Assembly (NCBI RefSeq): GCF_000499845.2
Contig: NC_023759.2
Coordinates: 45,850,672-45,914,671, forward strand
Reading direction: 5' to 3'
Origin: Phaseolus vulgaris
Taxonomy: Eukaryota > Streptophyta > Magnoliopsida > Fabales > Fabaceae
DNA: 64,000 bases
Below, piece after piece: positions 23,745-36,712 of this stretch. Made by a program: the position numbers and the translations under genes. The stretch's first letter is position 1. Every line of letters begins with the position of its first letter. Below the pieces are notes generated by a model that did not search any database, had not been told where the DNA came from, and worked only from the letters and a program-made list of their open reading frames with translations.

Positions 23745-24300
23745 TGTTCTTAGGGAGGCACCTAAAGAACTATTGAAGTCTTTTTCTCCTTCATTCGATC
23801 GGTCAGGTGACTGAGTATCGGGTGAACACCGAATGGTGGGGTTACCTGCGAAGGCACTCTGACGCTCAAGTCAATAAAGTGGGTGGTCAACTCTCAGGTA
23901 GGTGAACAGTAATAAATGACGTACCTCACTCATTGGGATGCGTGCTATTTATATTATTCTAATGGGCTTACCTTGTTGGACCCGTTTATCGAGGTGGATA
24001 CCATTTAGGGTTGTATTACCTAATTCCTAATGATGGATTAACTTTACTGATTTTGGTTTGAGCGTTAACTGTAATAGGGATCGGCCGTCGGCCAAGTTCC
24101 AATGGTATGGGTCGGCCATCGGCCAAATTCCCGTGGTCTCAAGCGTCTCGACCAGGTCTTCCAAGGTCTCGGCCAAGTCTCCCAAGATCTCGGCCAGGTG
24201 AGTCATCGTCCAAGTCCCTCAGATCTTTGACAAGGTCTCGGTCAGGTTGACCCAGTCTCGGGCAGGGAGACCAGGAATCGGTCTCGCCCATACCGTTACA
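23745..24300. mobile_element. Solo LTR with TATTA target duplication
   Basis: A 556-base GC-rich island in AT-rich DNA, beginning TGTTCTTAGGGAGGCACC and ending CATACCGTTACA. It is flanked by exact TATTA copies at 23740-23744 and 24301-24305. It has no internal coding region, as expected after recombination between two LTRs. Its right half has imperfect repeats of the type TCGGCCAAGTCTC. The superfamily is not clear; the size and composition suggest a gypsy LTR. Confidence 0.85.
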
Positions 24301-24849
24301 TATTATAACTACAAATTTTACATCACCAATTTCATCTACTTATACAATTCATAAATATAATTAATATACTTTGGAGCTTATCTGTGATATTACCAATATT
24401 TATTTGTTCGAAAGCTACAAACTAATCTCCTTGTTTTTAAAATTTTATAATACTTTTAAAATATACGAATATTAGTTGACACATATGAAAATAATTTGTT
24501 TAAATAGTTTTAAAATGAATACTCATGTGCGTAGATTAAAATACTGTTTTTAAAAGACAAAGTTGAGGTTTTCAAGGAGTTATTTTAACTAAAAGACTAA
24601 GATCTATAATTTTTTTAAAACAATTTTTGAAATTGGAAAAAAAAAATCTACACTTAAAAAAATATAAATTAAAAAAAGTTTCACATATTTAGATGAAATT
24701 CTCTCATGAGAGTTATATTTATATATACAAATGAAAAAGTAGAGAAAATTCATAAGCAATTAAATAACAATTTTTTTAAAATATAAGATTTTTGTTTAAT
24801 ATTTCAAATTTTCAATAAACACGACATGGTTTAGTTATTCTGCATAGGT

Positions 24850-25308
24850 CGTCCCACACTTAATCTTAATCCGTTCCGTATAAGATTTTTGTAATCCGCT
24901 CCGCATAAGGGTTGGTTCGCAGGTCTGTCAGTTCGCATGAGAAATATTTAAAAAATAATAATATTTTTTAAGTAAAATTTTTGAATTTTTATTATTTAAA
25001 TACATTAGGTAAATAGTCTTATAATATTATTTTAACGAGATATACGATGTTATTAAAAATTTCGAAATGTGAAATATGAGACTACATGAAGAAAATATGG
25101 AGATGTAGAAAAAAATTTATACATTTTAAAGTTATGCGGGTTATGCGGACCAACTCGCCCCGCCCCGCACTTGACCCGGATAGGTTGTGAGTTATGTAGG
25201 ATGAGCCTAAACGGGTCAGCAGACTGAAATAAGCAACCCGTTCTGCGTTTTTTTTTATGCGGACCCGCAGATCAACCTACCCCACTTTGCCACCCTTACT
25301 AAAATAGA
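24850..25308. mobile_element. Possible hAT-like MITE remnant
   Basis: GC-rich ends such as CCGCTCCGCATAAGGG on the left, and ATGCGGACCCGCAG with TTTGCCACCCTTA on the right, bracket an AT-rich middle. Read inverted, the right end AAGGGTGGCAAAGTGGGG resembles ends seen in many short plant hAT-like elements. No target duplication was found and the left end is degraded. Confidence 0.4.
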
Positions 25309-26131
25309 TTTATGCATTTCATTTTTGAAAGTTGTTTTATAACAATAGATTGAAACACGCTAAATAATACACGAGAAAAATAAGTGAATTAGCTATTCAA
25401 AAAGTGTTTGAAATATATTTTTGTGGTAATTATACTGAAGGCAAGCAGGGTTGGAAAAATATGATAAATTAAGTGAAAAAATATGACAAAAAAATTAAGA
25501 ATGTACTTTATAAAATATTGATAAATACAAAAGTCATGAAACAATACTCATTAAATAAAAAGTTAAATCAACACAATTTTTTGTCAAGAAAATGCTTTTC
25601 CTATTTTCTTACGTTTTCGTTTCTAGAAAGGTAAATAAATTTTCTACACTTATACCGTATTTATTCTATTTAATTAATTAATGGGATATACTTATTTATT
25701 TTTATCCTCTTTCCAATTTTATTTATTTTATTTCTATTTTCTTACCACCCAAACAAAGTAGAAAAGAGAAATATAAAAAAGATAAAAATTAATGTTAATT
25801 TTAAATTTATATATTTTCATTTAATCTTCTTTGAAGTAACATTACATTATATCATCTATACTTTTGTAGGATACATCATTTAGTGTTTTCTTTAATGCTA
25901 TATTTTAATTGAATAATTTTATCATTAAATAAATAAAATTAATTAATTTATTTAATAAAAAAAATAAGTAAATATTTTTATTTATTTCAAAATAAATAAT
26001 TTATCTTTTAATGACTATATAATTTTTTAGTACTATTTTATAAAATTACACGCACACATATAGTATCCTATTTTTAATTAATTACTCTATTCTATTATCT
26101 AAAAATAAATAAATTATTTGGTAAAATATTT

Positions 26132-26250
26132 ATATCATTTTTTAATTGCACAGTTTAACCTTTTAATAAATAAAAAATAATTTATTTATATAATTTTTTA
26201 ATTGCACAGTTTAACCTTTTAATAAATAAAAAGTAATTTATTTATATATT
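26132..26250. repeat. 56-bp tandem duplication
   Basis: AATTGCACAGTTTAACCTTT at 26144 recurs at 26200, followed in both copies by TAATAAATAAAAA and TAATTTATTTATA. The copies are nearly identical. Confidence 0.9.
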
Positions 26251-26480
26251 TAATAAATAAATTATTAAATAACTTTTATATTTCAAAATAATTAAATAAT
26301 TTACTAGATAACAGCTACATAATTTTTAATACTATTTTTATAAAATTATATGTGTATACGTTTTAAATTGTATTCTTTTTTAATTTGTAAACATACTGAA
26401 ATAATAAAAATGATAAATTATATATTTTTTATTGTAAATTTATTTTGTACTTGGTTATTATTCATGTCAAAATTGGGTTC

Positions 26481-26515
26481 GGCCCAACGGCCCAAATATT
26501 ACAAAGCAAACCCTA
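26481..26515 (+). promoter_or_regulatory. Site II pair and telo-box upstream of eIF3c
   Basis: Two GGCCCA motifs (26481-26486 and 26489-26494) are followed by AAACCCTA (26508-26515), about 80-110 bases before the 5' UTR donor. In plants, TGGGCC/GGCCCA site II and the AAACCCTA telo-box are linked to coordinated, growth-driven expression of translation-apparatus genes. This fits an eIF3 subunit. The role here is inferred from motif and position only. Confidence 0.65.
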
Positions 26516-26779
26516 GTCCCCGGTGTTCGCGTACTGACTTCAATCCATAGCCGCTTTGGTCTCTCCTCTGTCGGAGCACACGCCAGTTTCAGAAACGGTA
26601 AGCACAAATTCAACGCGCCGTCGCTGTTTCTTATCCGTTCTTCTTCTACGATTGTTGCAACTCAACAGTTACAAATTTATCTGAATTTATGCTTATTGTT
26701 AATTCATGATGATTCTGCTACAATCTAACACCGTTATGTTCATTTGCAGATTCCATACTCGCAAGTTTTTGACACAAGG

Positions 26780-29700
26780 ATGGCTTCAAGATTCTGGACT
26801 CAGGTATTTACGAAATTCTCAATATATGTTTTAATTGTTTGCTCCTTTAGGTTGAGGAAACTATCCTATATGAAAGCATGTTTGTCACTGTTATTTACTG
26901 AATTGTAGGGTGGAAGTGATTCCGAGGAGGAGGAGAGTGATTATGATGAGGAGGTTGAAACCGCGGCGGGTGAATCTGCTAGTCAAGCAGTGACAAGCAG
27001 GTACCTGCAGGAAAATGCTAGTGATAGTGATGATTCTGATGGGCAGAAGCGTGTTGTGCGGTCGGCGAAAGATAAGCGTTTCGAGGAGATGGCGTCCACC
27101 GTTGACCAGATGAAGAATGCCATGAAGATTAATGATTGGGTGAGCTTGCAAGAGAGCTTTGACAAGATTAACAAACAGCTTGAGAAGGTTATGCGTGTCA
27201 CTGAGTCTGTGAAGGTTCCGAATCTCTACATCAAGACGCTTGTGATGTTGGAAGATTTCTTGGCTCAGGCTTTGGCTAATAAGGATGCCAAGAAGAAGAT
27301 GAGTAGTAGCAATGCTAAGGCTTTGAACACCATGAAGCAGAAGCTGAAGAAAAATAATAAGCAGTACGAGGAGTTGATTAACAAGTGTAGGGAGAATCCC
27401 GAGAGTGACGAAGAGAAGGAAGAAGAGGAGAGCGAGGAAGAGTATGAGAGCGATGATGAAATTATTGAGCTAGAGCAGCTTCGGAAACCAGAAGCAAAAT
27501 CTGATTCTGAAACCTCTCAGTATGATGATGAAAAGGCTGATGCTGGTGATGGTCCTTGGGACCAAAAGCTTAGCAAGAAGGATCGGCTATTGGATAGACA
27601 ATTTATGAAAGACCCTAGTGAGATCACTTGGGACACGGTTAACAAGAAGTTCAAAGAGGTCGTGGCTGCTAGGGGCAGAAAAGGGACTGGGAGATTTGAA
27701 CAGGTTGAGCAGCTTACTTTCTTAACGAAGGTTGCTAAGACACCTGCACAGAAGTTGAAAATTCTGTTCAGTGTGGTTTCTGCTCAATTTGATGTCAATC
27801 CAGGGCTCAATGGGCATATGCCCATAAATGTGTGGAAAAAATGTGTGCAAAACATGCTGTCCATCCTTGATATTCTAGTGCAGCATCCAAACATATTGGT
27901 TGATGATTCGGTTGAGCCAGAGGAGAACGAAACTCAGAAAGGTATTGACTATAATGGACCAATTCGGGTCTGGGGTAACTTAGTTGCTTTCTTAGAAAGA
28001 ATTGACGTTGAGTTTTTCAAGAGCTTGCAGTGCATAGATCCTCATACACGGGACTATGTTGAGAGACTCAGGGATGAACCCTTGTTTCTGGTTCTAGCTC
28101 AAAATGTCCAGGAATATCTTGAAAGAGTTGGAAACTTTAAAGCTGCCTCTAAGGTGTCCTTGAGGAGAGTTGAACTCATTTACTACAAACCGCAAGAAGT
28201 TTATGATGCAATGAAAAAATTGACTGAGCTGACAGAGGATGGAGATGTTCAAGGGGAGGCTAGTGAGGAGTCTAAAGGATTTGAGGAATCAAGAATTCCT
28301 ACTGCATTTATTGCTACCCCAGAGGTTGTGGCCCGGAAGCCCACATTCCCTGATAATAGCAGGACCATAATGGATGTATTGGTATCATTGATATACAAGT
28401 ACGGAGATGAGCGAACTAAAGCACGTGCTATGCTCTGTGATATATACCACCATGCTCTTCTTGATGAGTTCTCAATTGCCCGTGATCTGCTTCTTATGAG
28501 TCATTTGCAAGATAGTGTTCAACATATGGACATTTCAACGCAGATACTTTTTAACAGGGCTATGTCACAGTTAGGTTTATGTGCTTTTCGGATTGGACTG
28601 ATTTCTGAAGCACATGGTTGTCTGTCTGAACTGTACTCTGGTGGAAGGGTAAAAGAGTTACTTGCCCAAGGTGTGTCACAAAGCCGCTATCACGAGAAGA
28701 CCCCAGAACAGGTACTTTCTCCCTCTCCCCTTTTACTAAATGTCATGATATGGTGGATATTTGTTGGGTGCTGATCGTAAGATTCAATGCATTCATTGTG
28801 GGTGACTAAGAGAGTGGATTAAAGTTGTACAAATGCATTTATATTTGTGCTATTTTGCTTATACCATATATATATATTTTTTATTTTTTTATTTTTTTAA
28901 ATACCAAGATCCCCTCTCCAAGTCATCAGTTAGGCACTTCAGTGTTACATTTTAATTGTTGGGTGAAACATATGTTTCATATATACGTGGATAGCAAGTA
29001 ACAAGAAAATTATACGAATTTGTTTGACTAATTAGGTTCATATATACTTGGATATCAAGTAACAAGAAAATTATATGAATTTGTTTGACTGATTAGGTTC
29101 ACAACAATAAAAACTCAATAGTAAACTATTTTCATAAGAAACTGTCATCATGTTAAGAATGTGTTGCAAAAGAACTCAGAAGTGAAGGAATGTGAATAAT
29201 TTGCTCAGCATGATGATATTGAACTGCTGGGAGAAACTGATCTGTATTTATTTTAGTTCTGCAATTGTCAAGTTACTGTCAATGGACTCTGACTTTTCAT
29301 TTGTGCATTTTAACAGTCCAAAGTTATTAGTTATTTCAGTCTTATATGACTGATTAATGTAGCTGATAAATACAGCTTTGGGGCGTAGTAAATTCCCATG
29401 TATTTTAGATGTCGTATGTCTTATTATTGTGAGAATTACATTTTGATATTGCAGTTAACTATTTTCAATCCTCTTTCAGGAAAGGTTGGAAAGAAGAAGG
29501 CAAATGCCATATCATATGCACATCAATCTCGAGCTCCTGGAATTAGTACATCTGGTATCTGCCATGCTGCTGGAAATTCCTAATATGGCAGCCAATGTTC
29601 ATGATGCTAAACGCAAGGTAATATCTAAGAATTTCCGTCGCTTGCTTGAGGTAAGCGAGAAGCAAACATTCACTGGTCCACCGGAAAATGTGAGAGATCA

Positions 29701-30475
29701 TGTTATGGCTGCCACAAGGTTTCTCATAAAGGGAGACTACCAGAAGGCTTTTGACATTATTGTGTCTCTTGATGTATGGAAATTTGTGAAAAATCGAGAT
29801 GCCGTGCTTGAAATGCTGAAAGACAAAATCAAGGAGGAGGCACTGAGGACATACCTCTTTACCTTCTCTTCTTCTTATGAATCCCTGAGCCTGGATCAAC
29901 TTACAAAAATTTTTGATCTCTCTGTTTCTTCTACTCATAGTATTGTCAGTAGGATGATGATCAATGAGGAGCTTCATGCAAGCTGGGACCAGCCAACTGG
30001 GTGTGTTGTTTTCCAAGATGTTGAATACTCTAGGCTGCAGGCATTGGCATTCCAGTTGACAGAGAAATTATCTATCCTTGCAGAGAGTAATGAGAGAGCA
30101 ACGGAAGCAAGGATAGGTGGTGGTGGATTGGATCTGCCTCTAAGGCGTAGAGATGGCCAGGACTATGCCACTGCTGCTGCAGGTGGTAGTGGAAATGCCT
30201 CTTCGGGTGGTAGATGGCTAGACCAGTCCTTTTCTCAGTCAAGGCAAAGCAGTGGACGTGCTGGATATGGTGGTGGAAGGCCAATGGCTTTAGGTCAAGC
30301 AGGCATGGGTTCCAGGGATCGAACAGGGCGGGGAACAGGTGGTGGCTATCAGAGTGGACGATATCATGATGGCTCTTATGGAGGTTATGGGAGGACTCAA
30401 GGGGGTTCTGCGTTAAGGGGACCCCATGGCGATACATCCACACGCATGGTTAGCCTTAAGGGTGTTCGAGCTTAA
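26780..30475 (+). CDS. EIF3C: Eukaryotic translation initiation factor 3 subunit C
   Basis: Core subunit of eIF3, which joins the 40S ribosome and recruits initiation factors in the cytoplasm. Coding exons 26780-26803, 26909-28711 and 29480-30475 give 940 residues with all joins in phase 0; plant eIF3c is usually a little above 900. The start [20 protein letters not shown] is the conserved acidic N-terminus. The eIF3c N-domain follows ([53 protein letters not shown]). A PCI domain lies at roughly 680-805 ([37 protein letters not shown]). The tail is Gly/Arg-rich, probably for RNA contacts. An acidic stretch near residues 185-215 carries many Glu and Asp. The second coding intron contains a 61-bp tandem duplication. 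Confidence 0.97.
28979..29101 (+). repeat. 61-bp tandem duplication in eIF3c intron
   Basis: ATATACGTGGATAGCAAGTA at 28981 recurs as ATATACTTGGATATCAAGTA at 29042. Both are followed by ACAAGAAAATTATA and AATTTGTTTGACT. The copies are about 93 percent alike by eye. Confidence 0.9.
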
Positions 30476-32515
30476 AGAAGTTAAAATTATCTTCTGTACG
30501 TCAGTTTTGATGATTTGACTAATGCACTTTCTGTATTCTTGTGGACTTTTCTGAAATTGCATTGAAATGTTTGTGGATTTGTTATAATGTTACATATAGC
30601 TTACTTTCATTTTGCACGTATTTTCGCCAGGGTTTATTCTATTCGAATTTGATTACCATAACAGGACAAGTATTAAAAACGAAGGTGTATAGAAGTTAAA
30701 GGAGAAGTCAGATAGAGCTAGTAATAGAGTACCATCTTGTCCATTCATCTAAATTGTGATTCTTGAGTACATTGTAATTTTCCCATGAACCTGACTACTT
30801 CAAGCGTTGCAAAAAATGCTTGATTCAGAGTCAACCTTTGAGAATCTCCTATGAGAAACATCCCATTGGGTAAGGAGATTTACCCATGTCACTCTAACCC
30901 GGAAATATTAAGATTCCACTCAATATTTTTTATCCGCAAAGAAAGTGTAATGCTTAATGTTTCACCTGCCGCATTTCACTTAAAACTTTTTGGCTCTTTT
31001 CGACACATCTAGCGATAGAAATCTTGGTTTCTATTATATTTTTGTCTGAATTTCAACACCGTAGTTAGAGCTTGGTGCATCTAACGATTATTACTTAGTT
31101 GAAACTTATACTACTCAATTTTTTATTTTCTTTTGTGTGTGTGTGAAAATAAGTGTCACAGCAAAATGTTTATGCAAGTATGTTTGATTGTATGATTCAA
31201 AGTGCTTGAATGAGTTGTTCTCCTCTTTCCTTTTTTCAGATCTATAAATATTAACCAACATTTATCAGATTGTAATGATTTGCATTTGCCACCCATTTAT
31301 GTACTCCAGATTAAATTTAATATGACTACTACTCAACAAGGGACGATGTAGCAGAAAAGGAATAGCATCATACAAAAGCCAAATTCCATATTAATGTAAA
31401 CACAGTCCAATCTCGAAGCTTTAAACTAAAGACATCAAAATTGAAGCCATGATACGACTGAAAATAGATTCAGAGCAAAAATCGATAAAATTTTAGGAAG
31501 AACCTCATCTTGCTTCCTTTATCATACATTAGTAGGATATGGATGTCTCCTCTCACCAGTCCTTTTACATTAGTAAAATCTCATATTTTATTAAGTTAAT
31601 TAAAAGTGTCCATTTTCTTTATAATGATTTTCGACTAAAAATGTGGTTATTAAGGTTGCTTGAAATTTGAATTTGCTTCTATGTTTTGAATCGTTTATTT
31701 ACGTGGAGTAAATGACTAGAAGGAAACAATGATACTGTTACCATGTCAATTAATTTTTAAGTAAGTATTGTATACATTTAGACATAAATTGACTTCTAAA
31801 AGCTCGAGTGCTCCACCTCAATGGTTTGCCAACAAAAATTAGCTATTGTGAAAATTATATAAAAGTGAACAAAATTATAATTTTGCTTTAAAATGAAAAG
31901 TTGTCTATTGAAATTAACGTCTTGTATAATTTAACTAGTTGTGAGAAATTTGGAAGTTTCTATGATATGGTAAGTTAAAACCCTGTAACCATTATCACAT
32001 TAACTCTAGCGGAGTTGTAATAATAAGTTTAGACATAAGGTAAAATCTAGTTAAATTGTAAATTTGTTAATAAAGAAATTTGTATTGAATTGATATAGGA
32101 TTCTCCTTCTAAATGGTTTCACTCTCTTAGTAGATGTTTGTCGTAAGAAAGTTAAGATGAATTTAGTTAATGGGAAAATAGTAATAATGCTAGCAAATGC
32201 AACACAAATATAAATAAATACACTGTGACACAAAGTGCATAACTAAAATTATAAAAAAAATTACATAATAAAATGTAAGTCACCATAAAAAAATAATCAA
32301 TAAATGATATCAGAGCTTACAAAAATCAACATATTGTCAATTATTATAAAATTGAAATAATTTTCCTACATGTAAATATATGTTTAGTAAAAATACCACT
32401 ATTGGAAATTTGAATAAAAGTTCTCATTGTATCTCCTTCTTCAAAAATATATACCTTGTACCATGCAGCTATATTTCATAAGCTTTACACACATTTGAAA
32501 TTTGTGTGTTTTGTT
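30476..32515. other. Convergent spacer between eIF3c and TRAF zinc-finger gene
   Basis: Holds the 3' UTRs of both genes; the eIF3c one probably reaches about 30620. The rest is AT-rich without long frames. I found no RNA gene and no element with clear ends. Confidence 0.5.
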
Positions 32516-35500
32516 TTAGTTGTCATCTTTGATATCCTTGATCTGGTCAGTAATGTTTGCACCTTCTTTGACTTCCATTTCCGAATCATGGATGTTTTGC
32601 TCGTTGTCCTTATCTTTGAAGTTATTGTCTTCATTAAGTATTTGTTTGTTATCTTCAATAGATTTGTTTTTTATGTTATCCTCTATACTACCCTCATTTT
32701 TTACACTAACTTCTGCATTTGATAATTTTTCATTGTTTGTTTGAGAATTCTCTTCATTGGCCTTAATTGTTGAGTTAGTAGTTGTAACATCTTTGTTGTC
32801 ATTATCCAAGAGGTCAGTTTTATCATTATCAGATAAATCTATCATATCTGAAGTTTTTGTCCTCTCTACATGATCTTCAATTTCAACATTACTAGGTTTA
32901 TTATCTTCATTTTGTGTTGTATTAACTGTATCACTCACTTCAACTTTATCTGATGAATTGGTCATATCTAAATTATTTGTATTCTTTTCACTGTTGTTCA
33001 TATTATTTTCACCTCCTTCCCCTTCCCCATTCTTGTCAACTGTCTTTAAAATATTTTTATCCACAACCGTTACTTTAAAAGGTCCTAACTTAGCTTCAAT
33101 ATCTTTGACAATGAAGTTCAAAGATCTAACATCACGAGCCTCTGTTAAACGGTTGTTTGATGATGCCTATCACACAAAAACAAAAAAAATTAAATACTCA
33201 TTATGATAAAATAAAAGTACAACACCATTTCAAAAATACCAGACAAAATAGTTGGTAACTAACCGTGAAAGTCAATAATAATAATAATTTTATGTTGTTG
33301 ACATGTTAAACAATATCATAGTATTTTCTTTAATTATCCAACATAAAGTTAGTTCTTAAGGTTAAAAAAATATAATGTCTAATGTTTATCAAATGCTTAC
33401 AATGAATGCATACATGGAATATATGACAAGACAAAATGTAAAATTTTATCCTAAACCAACTCGGTAAATAAATTTTCTAAATGATGACATTGTGAGCATT
33501 AGATTTTCAACATTCTATAAATGAAAATAATATCACAAGTTATAATATAACTTTTAAAATTGTGCTTCAACATTAATAAGTCAAAATATTAAAGCTAGTG
33601 CAATCATATCAACACCAATATTAATATTGTTCTATGGGTGCTCAATAGATAATGCAAAAACCTATTGCTTAATTTAAAATCTAACAATGTAAATGTAAAA
33701 GATGATATTCATGTTTCTCTACCATCTTCTCTTTAACATTAGAAGTAAATTTCATTTAGAATATGAAAACATTTAAAATAAACAACAATACCATGCTTTC
33801 TTTTAAATTTTTCATTATGTAAACTAAATTCACGTGGGAAAAAAGTCAAATATTTTATATAAAAATATTATAGCAGAAGGCCATGCACCAATTATGTTGT
33901 AAATAATTAAATGTACTTTGTCAAAAACAATCTTTTAATAAGTATTTTTTAAAATGCTTCATTGTCCCAATCACATCCATATGGATAAAAATAAAAAATA
34001 CTACTATAATTGATAGGAAGCATGCACAAATATATCGCAAATAATTAATATACGTCAAGTAGAATATTTAATATTATTTAGGTTATGCCACTAGCTTATT
34101 TCAATGGAGATATGTCTCCAACCTACAACCAGTGATAAAATTTATAAACATGTATTGGATTATATCAATATTTGAAAATTAAAAACCTTAACATTAAAAA
34201 CTTTAAATTTCTGAATATATAACAAAAAAGAAAATGTACGCGAATAAGAGTCAACTTTTAATATATTTTTTTCATTGATATGTTGTATTCATTCTATTTA
34301 ATGACAATGACTTTCTTTTATTATACTCCTAATTATAAATGACACTAAATTCCTCTACGGTATACCTTGGTTTAAAGGACTTCAAAATGTTTTATTATTA
34401 ATCATATCCATAGATAAACACATAATTTATAATGTAAATTGTTTTTACTCATCTTAATAATCATCTACATCTAGCAAAAGAATCACCAAAAGTCAAGAAT
34501 CACCATCTTAATATAAATTTAGATGTAAATAATTTGCAAACATAATTGAAATTTGGTGAAATACAATTTTAGGCTCCTTTAGCTAATAGTTATTGTTTAC
34601 TAACCTGTATAATTTGTTCCACTCGGTTGTTAAGATCATCTCCAGATGCTTCTTTGTAGATCCCTTTAAGGAAATGCCACAAATGAGAATCAATATCATC
34701 TGAACGATGTTTTTCAATCATACATTGTGAAACGGCTGACCGACAACCAATAGCATAAAAAGGACAATTTACAACCTTCATTGGACAAACAGTTATACAA
34801 TGTCTGTCCATCTCACGTCTCATAATGTTGGCAGAACACTTCTGTTCACATGAAATTATCTTGAAAGGGCAAGTTGAATCATGATCCTTCAAATGGGATG
34901 CACAAAATCTAGAATTGCATCCCTCATTTTCACATATTATAGATCTAAAATTGCAATTATCTATATGATTAGCAAGTTCTTCTACGGAATTAAAACTCAT
35001 GTTGCAATGATATGAGTTTGCAAGGTCAACGTTTTTTAATAGAGTTTCTGCAATTTTTTCTCTCCTCTCAAGTGTCCAAAACCCATTAACTTCCATCTCT
35101 TGAACAAAATCTTCTATGTTATCTTCCCTCTTTTCACTCAATATCCATCCAGAAACCCGACTTAACAAATTCCTCTTTGAACTTGCAAAGTCATCAACTA
35201 AATTAGAAATGATATCATAAGGATGGTCTGATACTTCACCATCTGGATCACCTTCCAATATAACAGACTCGGCAACAAATGATTCACTTCTTTGGGTAAG
35301 ATAATCTATCATCTCCTTCCTCAAATCAACAGCTACTGAACCTGCAGTTTTGAAGAGATCTCCTGTTGTGTTATCAACACAAGCACTAGCTAGACCTGGA
35401 AGGAACATTTGAGCCAACTTGTGAACTACTTCTGTATCACATAGATCACAATGCAACAAGGGGCCTCCTTGTTTCTCTTCTTCAAACTTCTCTGGTCCAA

Positions 35501-35528
35501 GGTCCACATCAATGGTAGGCATGTCCAT
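32516..35528 (-). CDS. TRAF-type zinc-finger protein with Asn/Asp-rich tail
   Basis: Exons 35528-34605 and 33166-32516 join in phase 0 and give 524 residues. The conserved part starts LHCDLCDTEVVHKLAQ, continues with ASACVDNTTGDLFKTAGSVA and SDHPYDIISNLVDDFASSKR, then a Cys/His array with CNSRFCASHLKDHDSTCPF and CEQKCSANIMRREMDRHC. This matches a plant-conserved TRAF-type zinc-finger family of unknown biochemical role (At1g09920-related, from memory). After the second conserved block (ARDVRSLNFIVKDIEAKLGP) a tail of about 180 residues is dominated by Asn, Asp, Glu, Lys, Ser and Thr with almost no hydrophobic clusters. It is probably disordered. The 1438-base intron is AT-rich. A 5' UTR intron may end just before the start codon (ACCTAG). 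Confidence 0.85.
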
Positions 35529-36712
35529 GCTAGGTAATATCTACACATAAGAATTTTAAGGATGAATCATTATCATATATTGTTTAATATCCTTGACTTT
35601 TAAATTTGCCATTGTTTACAATCTAAGAAAGGATCACTGTTAACAAACTAAAGAAGATTATATGACTTAAATAAATTGGAATTTCATATATCATGGTTAA
35701 TTATAATACCAAATGTCATAGCTGAAATTACATTGGTACAGAAGGATTACCACAAAAGTTTTCACAACTCAATTTATAAAAATACAACCCAGTTGAGATA
35801 TGTATCTGATTGCACAACAATGTAACTTTCGTATACAAAATTTTGAATGTTCTAAAAGATATTACAATAAGAACAGAACATACCGACATAAGATGTTCAG
35901 ATCTAAAATGTTAGGTTCTGATTGTGATTGTTTGAGTTCAATCTTGAAAGAACATTCAAATTTTTAGGTGATGAAATGTCAAAGACTCATTCCATTCCCT
36001 TGAATATCTATTATTTGTCTTAACCGTACACTTTTACTTTTACTATTTTTTATTTTTTAAAATTAGAAAATTTTGCATTCTTATCCAACCTTCAAAAATC
36101 CATAATTTTAAGTATTTTGACAAAAAAAATATAATGTATAAGATATATATTTTAAACCTGTATAACATTATTAATTTTTATTAATCAAATTTATTTTAAA
36201 TGCTATGCTAATATTATACATGGATGGGGCAATGATATAATATTGACGAAGTGATATATCATTAGAGGATAAAGTTTATAACATTATAAAAAATATAGGT
36301 ACAAAATGTTTACTTTGTTTAGATTTTCAAACACAACTTCTCATTTATTAAATCATGTTAATGACATTTAAAATTATAGCTTAACTTTCTATGAAATATA
36401 CTTTTATTCTTTATATTCATTTACAATAAAACAATGGTAGAACAATTATGAAAAGTTATTGTTAATTTTAAAGCTTTATCGAAATTGATAAAGAAGTATT
36501 TTTCTTATTTTTTGAAATAGAAATCAATTTAAGCTATAAAAGTATTTTGTGTTTCTTTTGTGAGAGTGTTACTTACTTAGTTGAGTTTTGGTAAGTGACA
36601 TCTTCTTCTCTTATTTTCTTTGAGCACTAAGAAGAGTTTTAAGAGATCATTCAAGGGTCTTAGTCATCCATCTTACACTTGATAAGATAATCACCACTTT
36701 GTCTTACCTATA
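35529..36712. other. Upstream region of the zinc-finger gene
   Basis: AT-rich DNA between the zinc-finger start codon and the 3' LTR of the Sirevirus. It should contain the gene's promoter. The last 170 bases, before 36713, are less AT-rich and may belong to an older repeat, which I cannot classify. Confidence 0.45.

Larger units (their letters stand above)
22437..26779. other. Divergent spacer between RBL15 and eIF3c
   Basis: Upstream region of two genes transcribed away from each other, including both 5' UTRs. The eIF3c 5' UTR has an intron (donor at 26598, acceptor ending at 26749). The spacer contains a solo LTR, a GC-rich hAT-like remnant, a 56-bp tandem duplication and long AT-rich stretches. 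No protein-coding gene is seen in it. Confidence 0.7.

Noticed and set aside
26891..27201. Two minus-strand frames
   Set aside because: They overlap the acidic first part of eIF3c and are shadows of its codons.
29543..30443. Minus-strand frames of 157 and 123 codons
   Set aside because: Shadows of the last eIF3c exon; the plus-strand frame carries the conserved protein.
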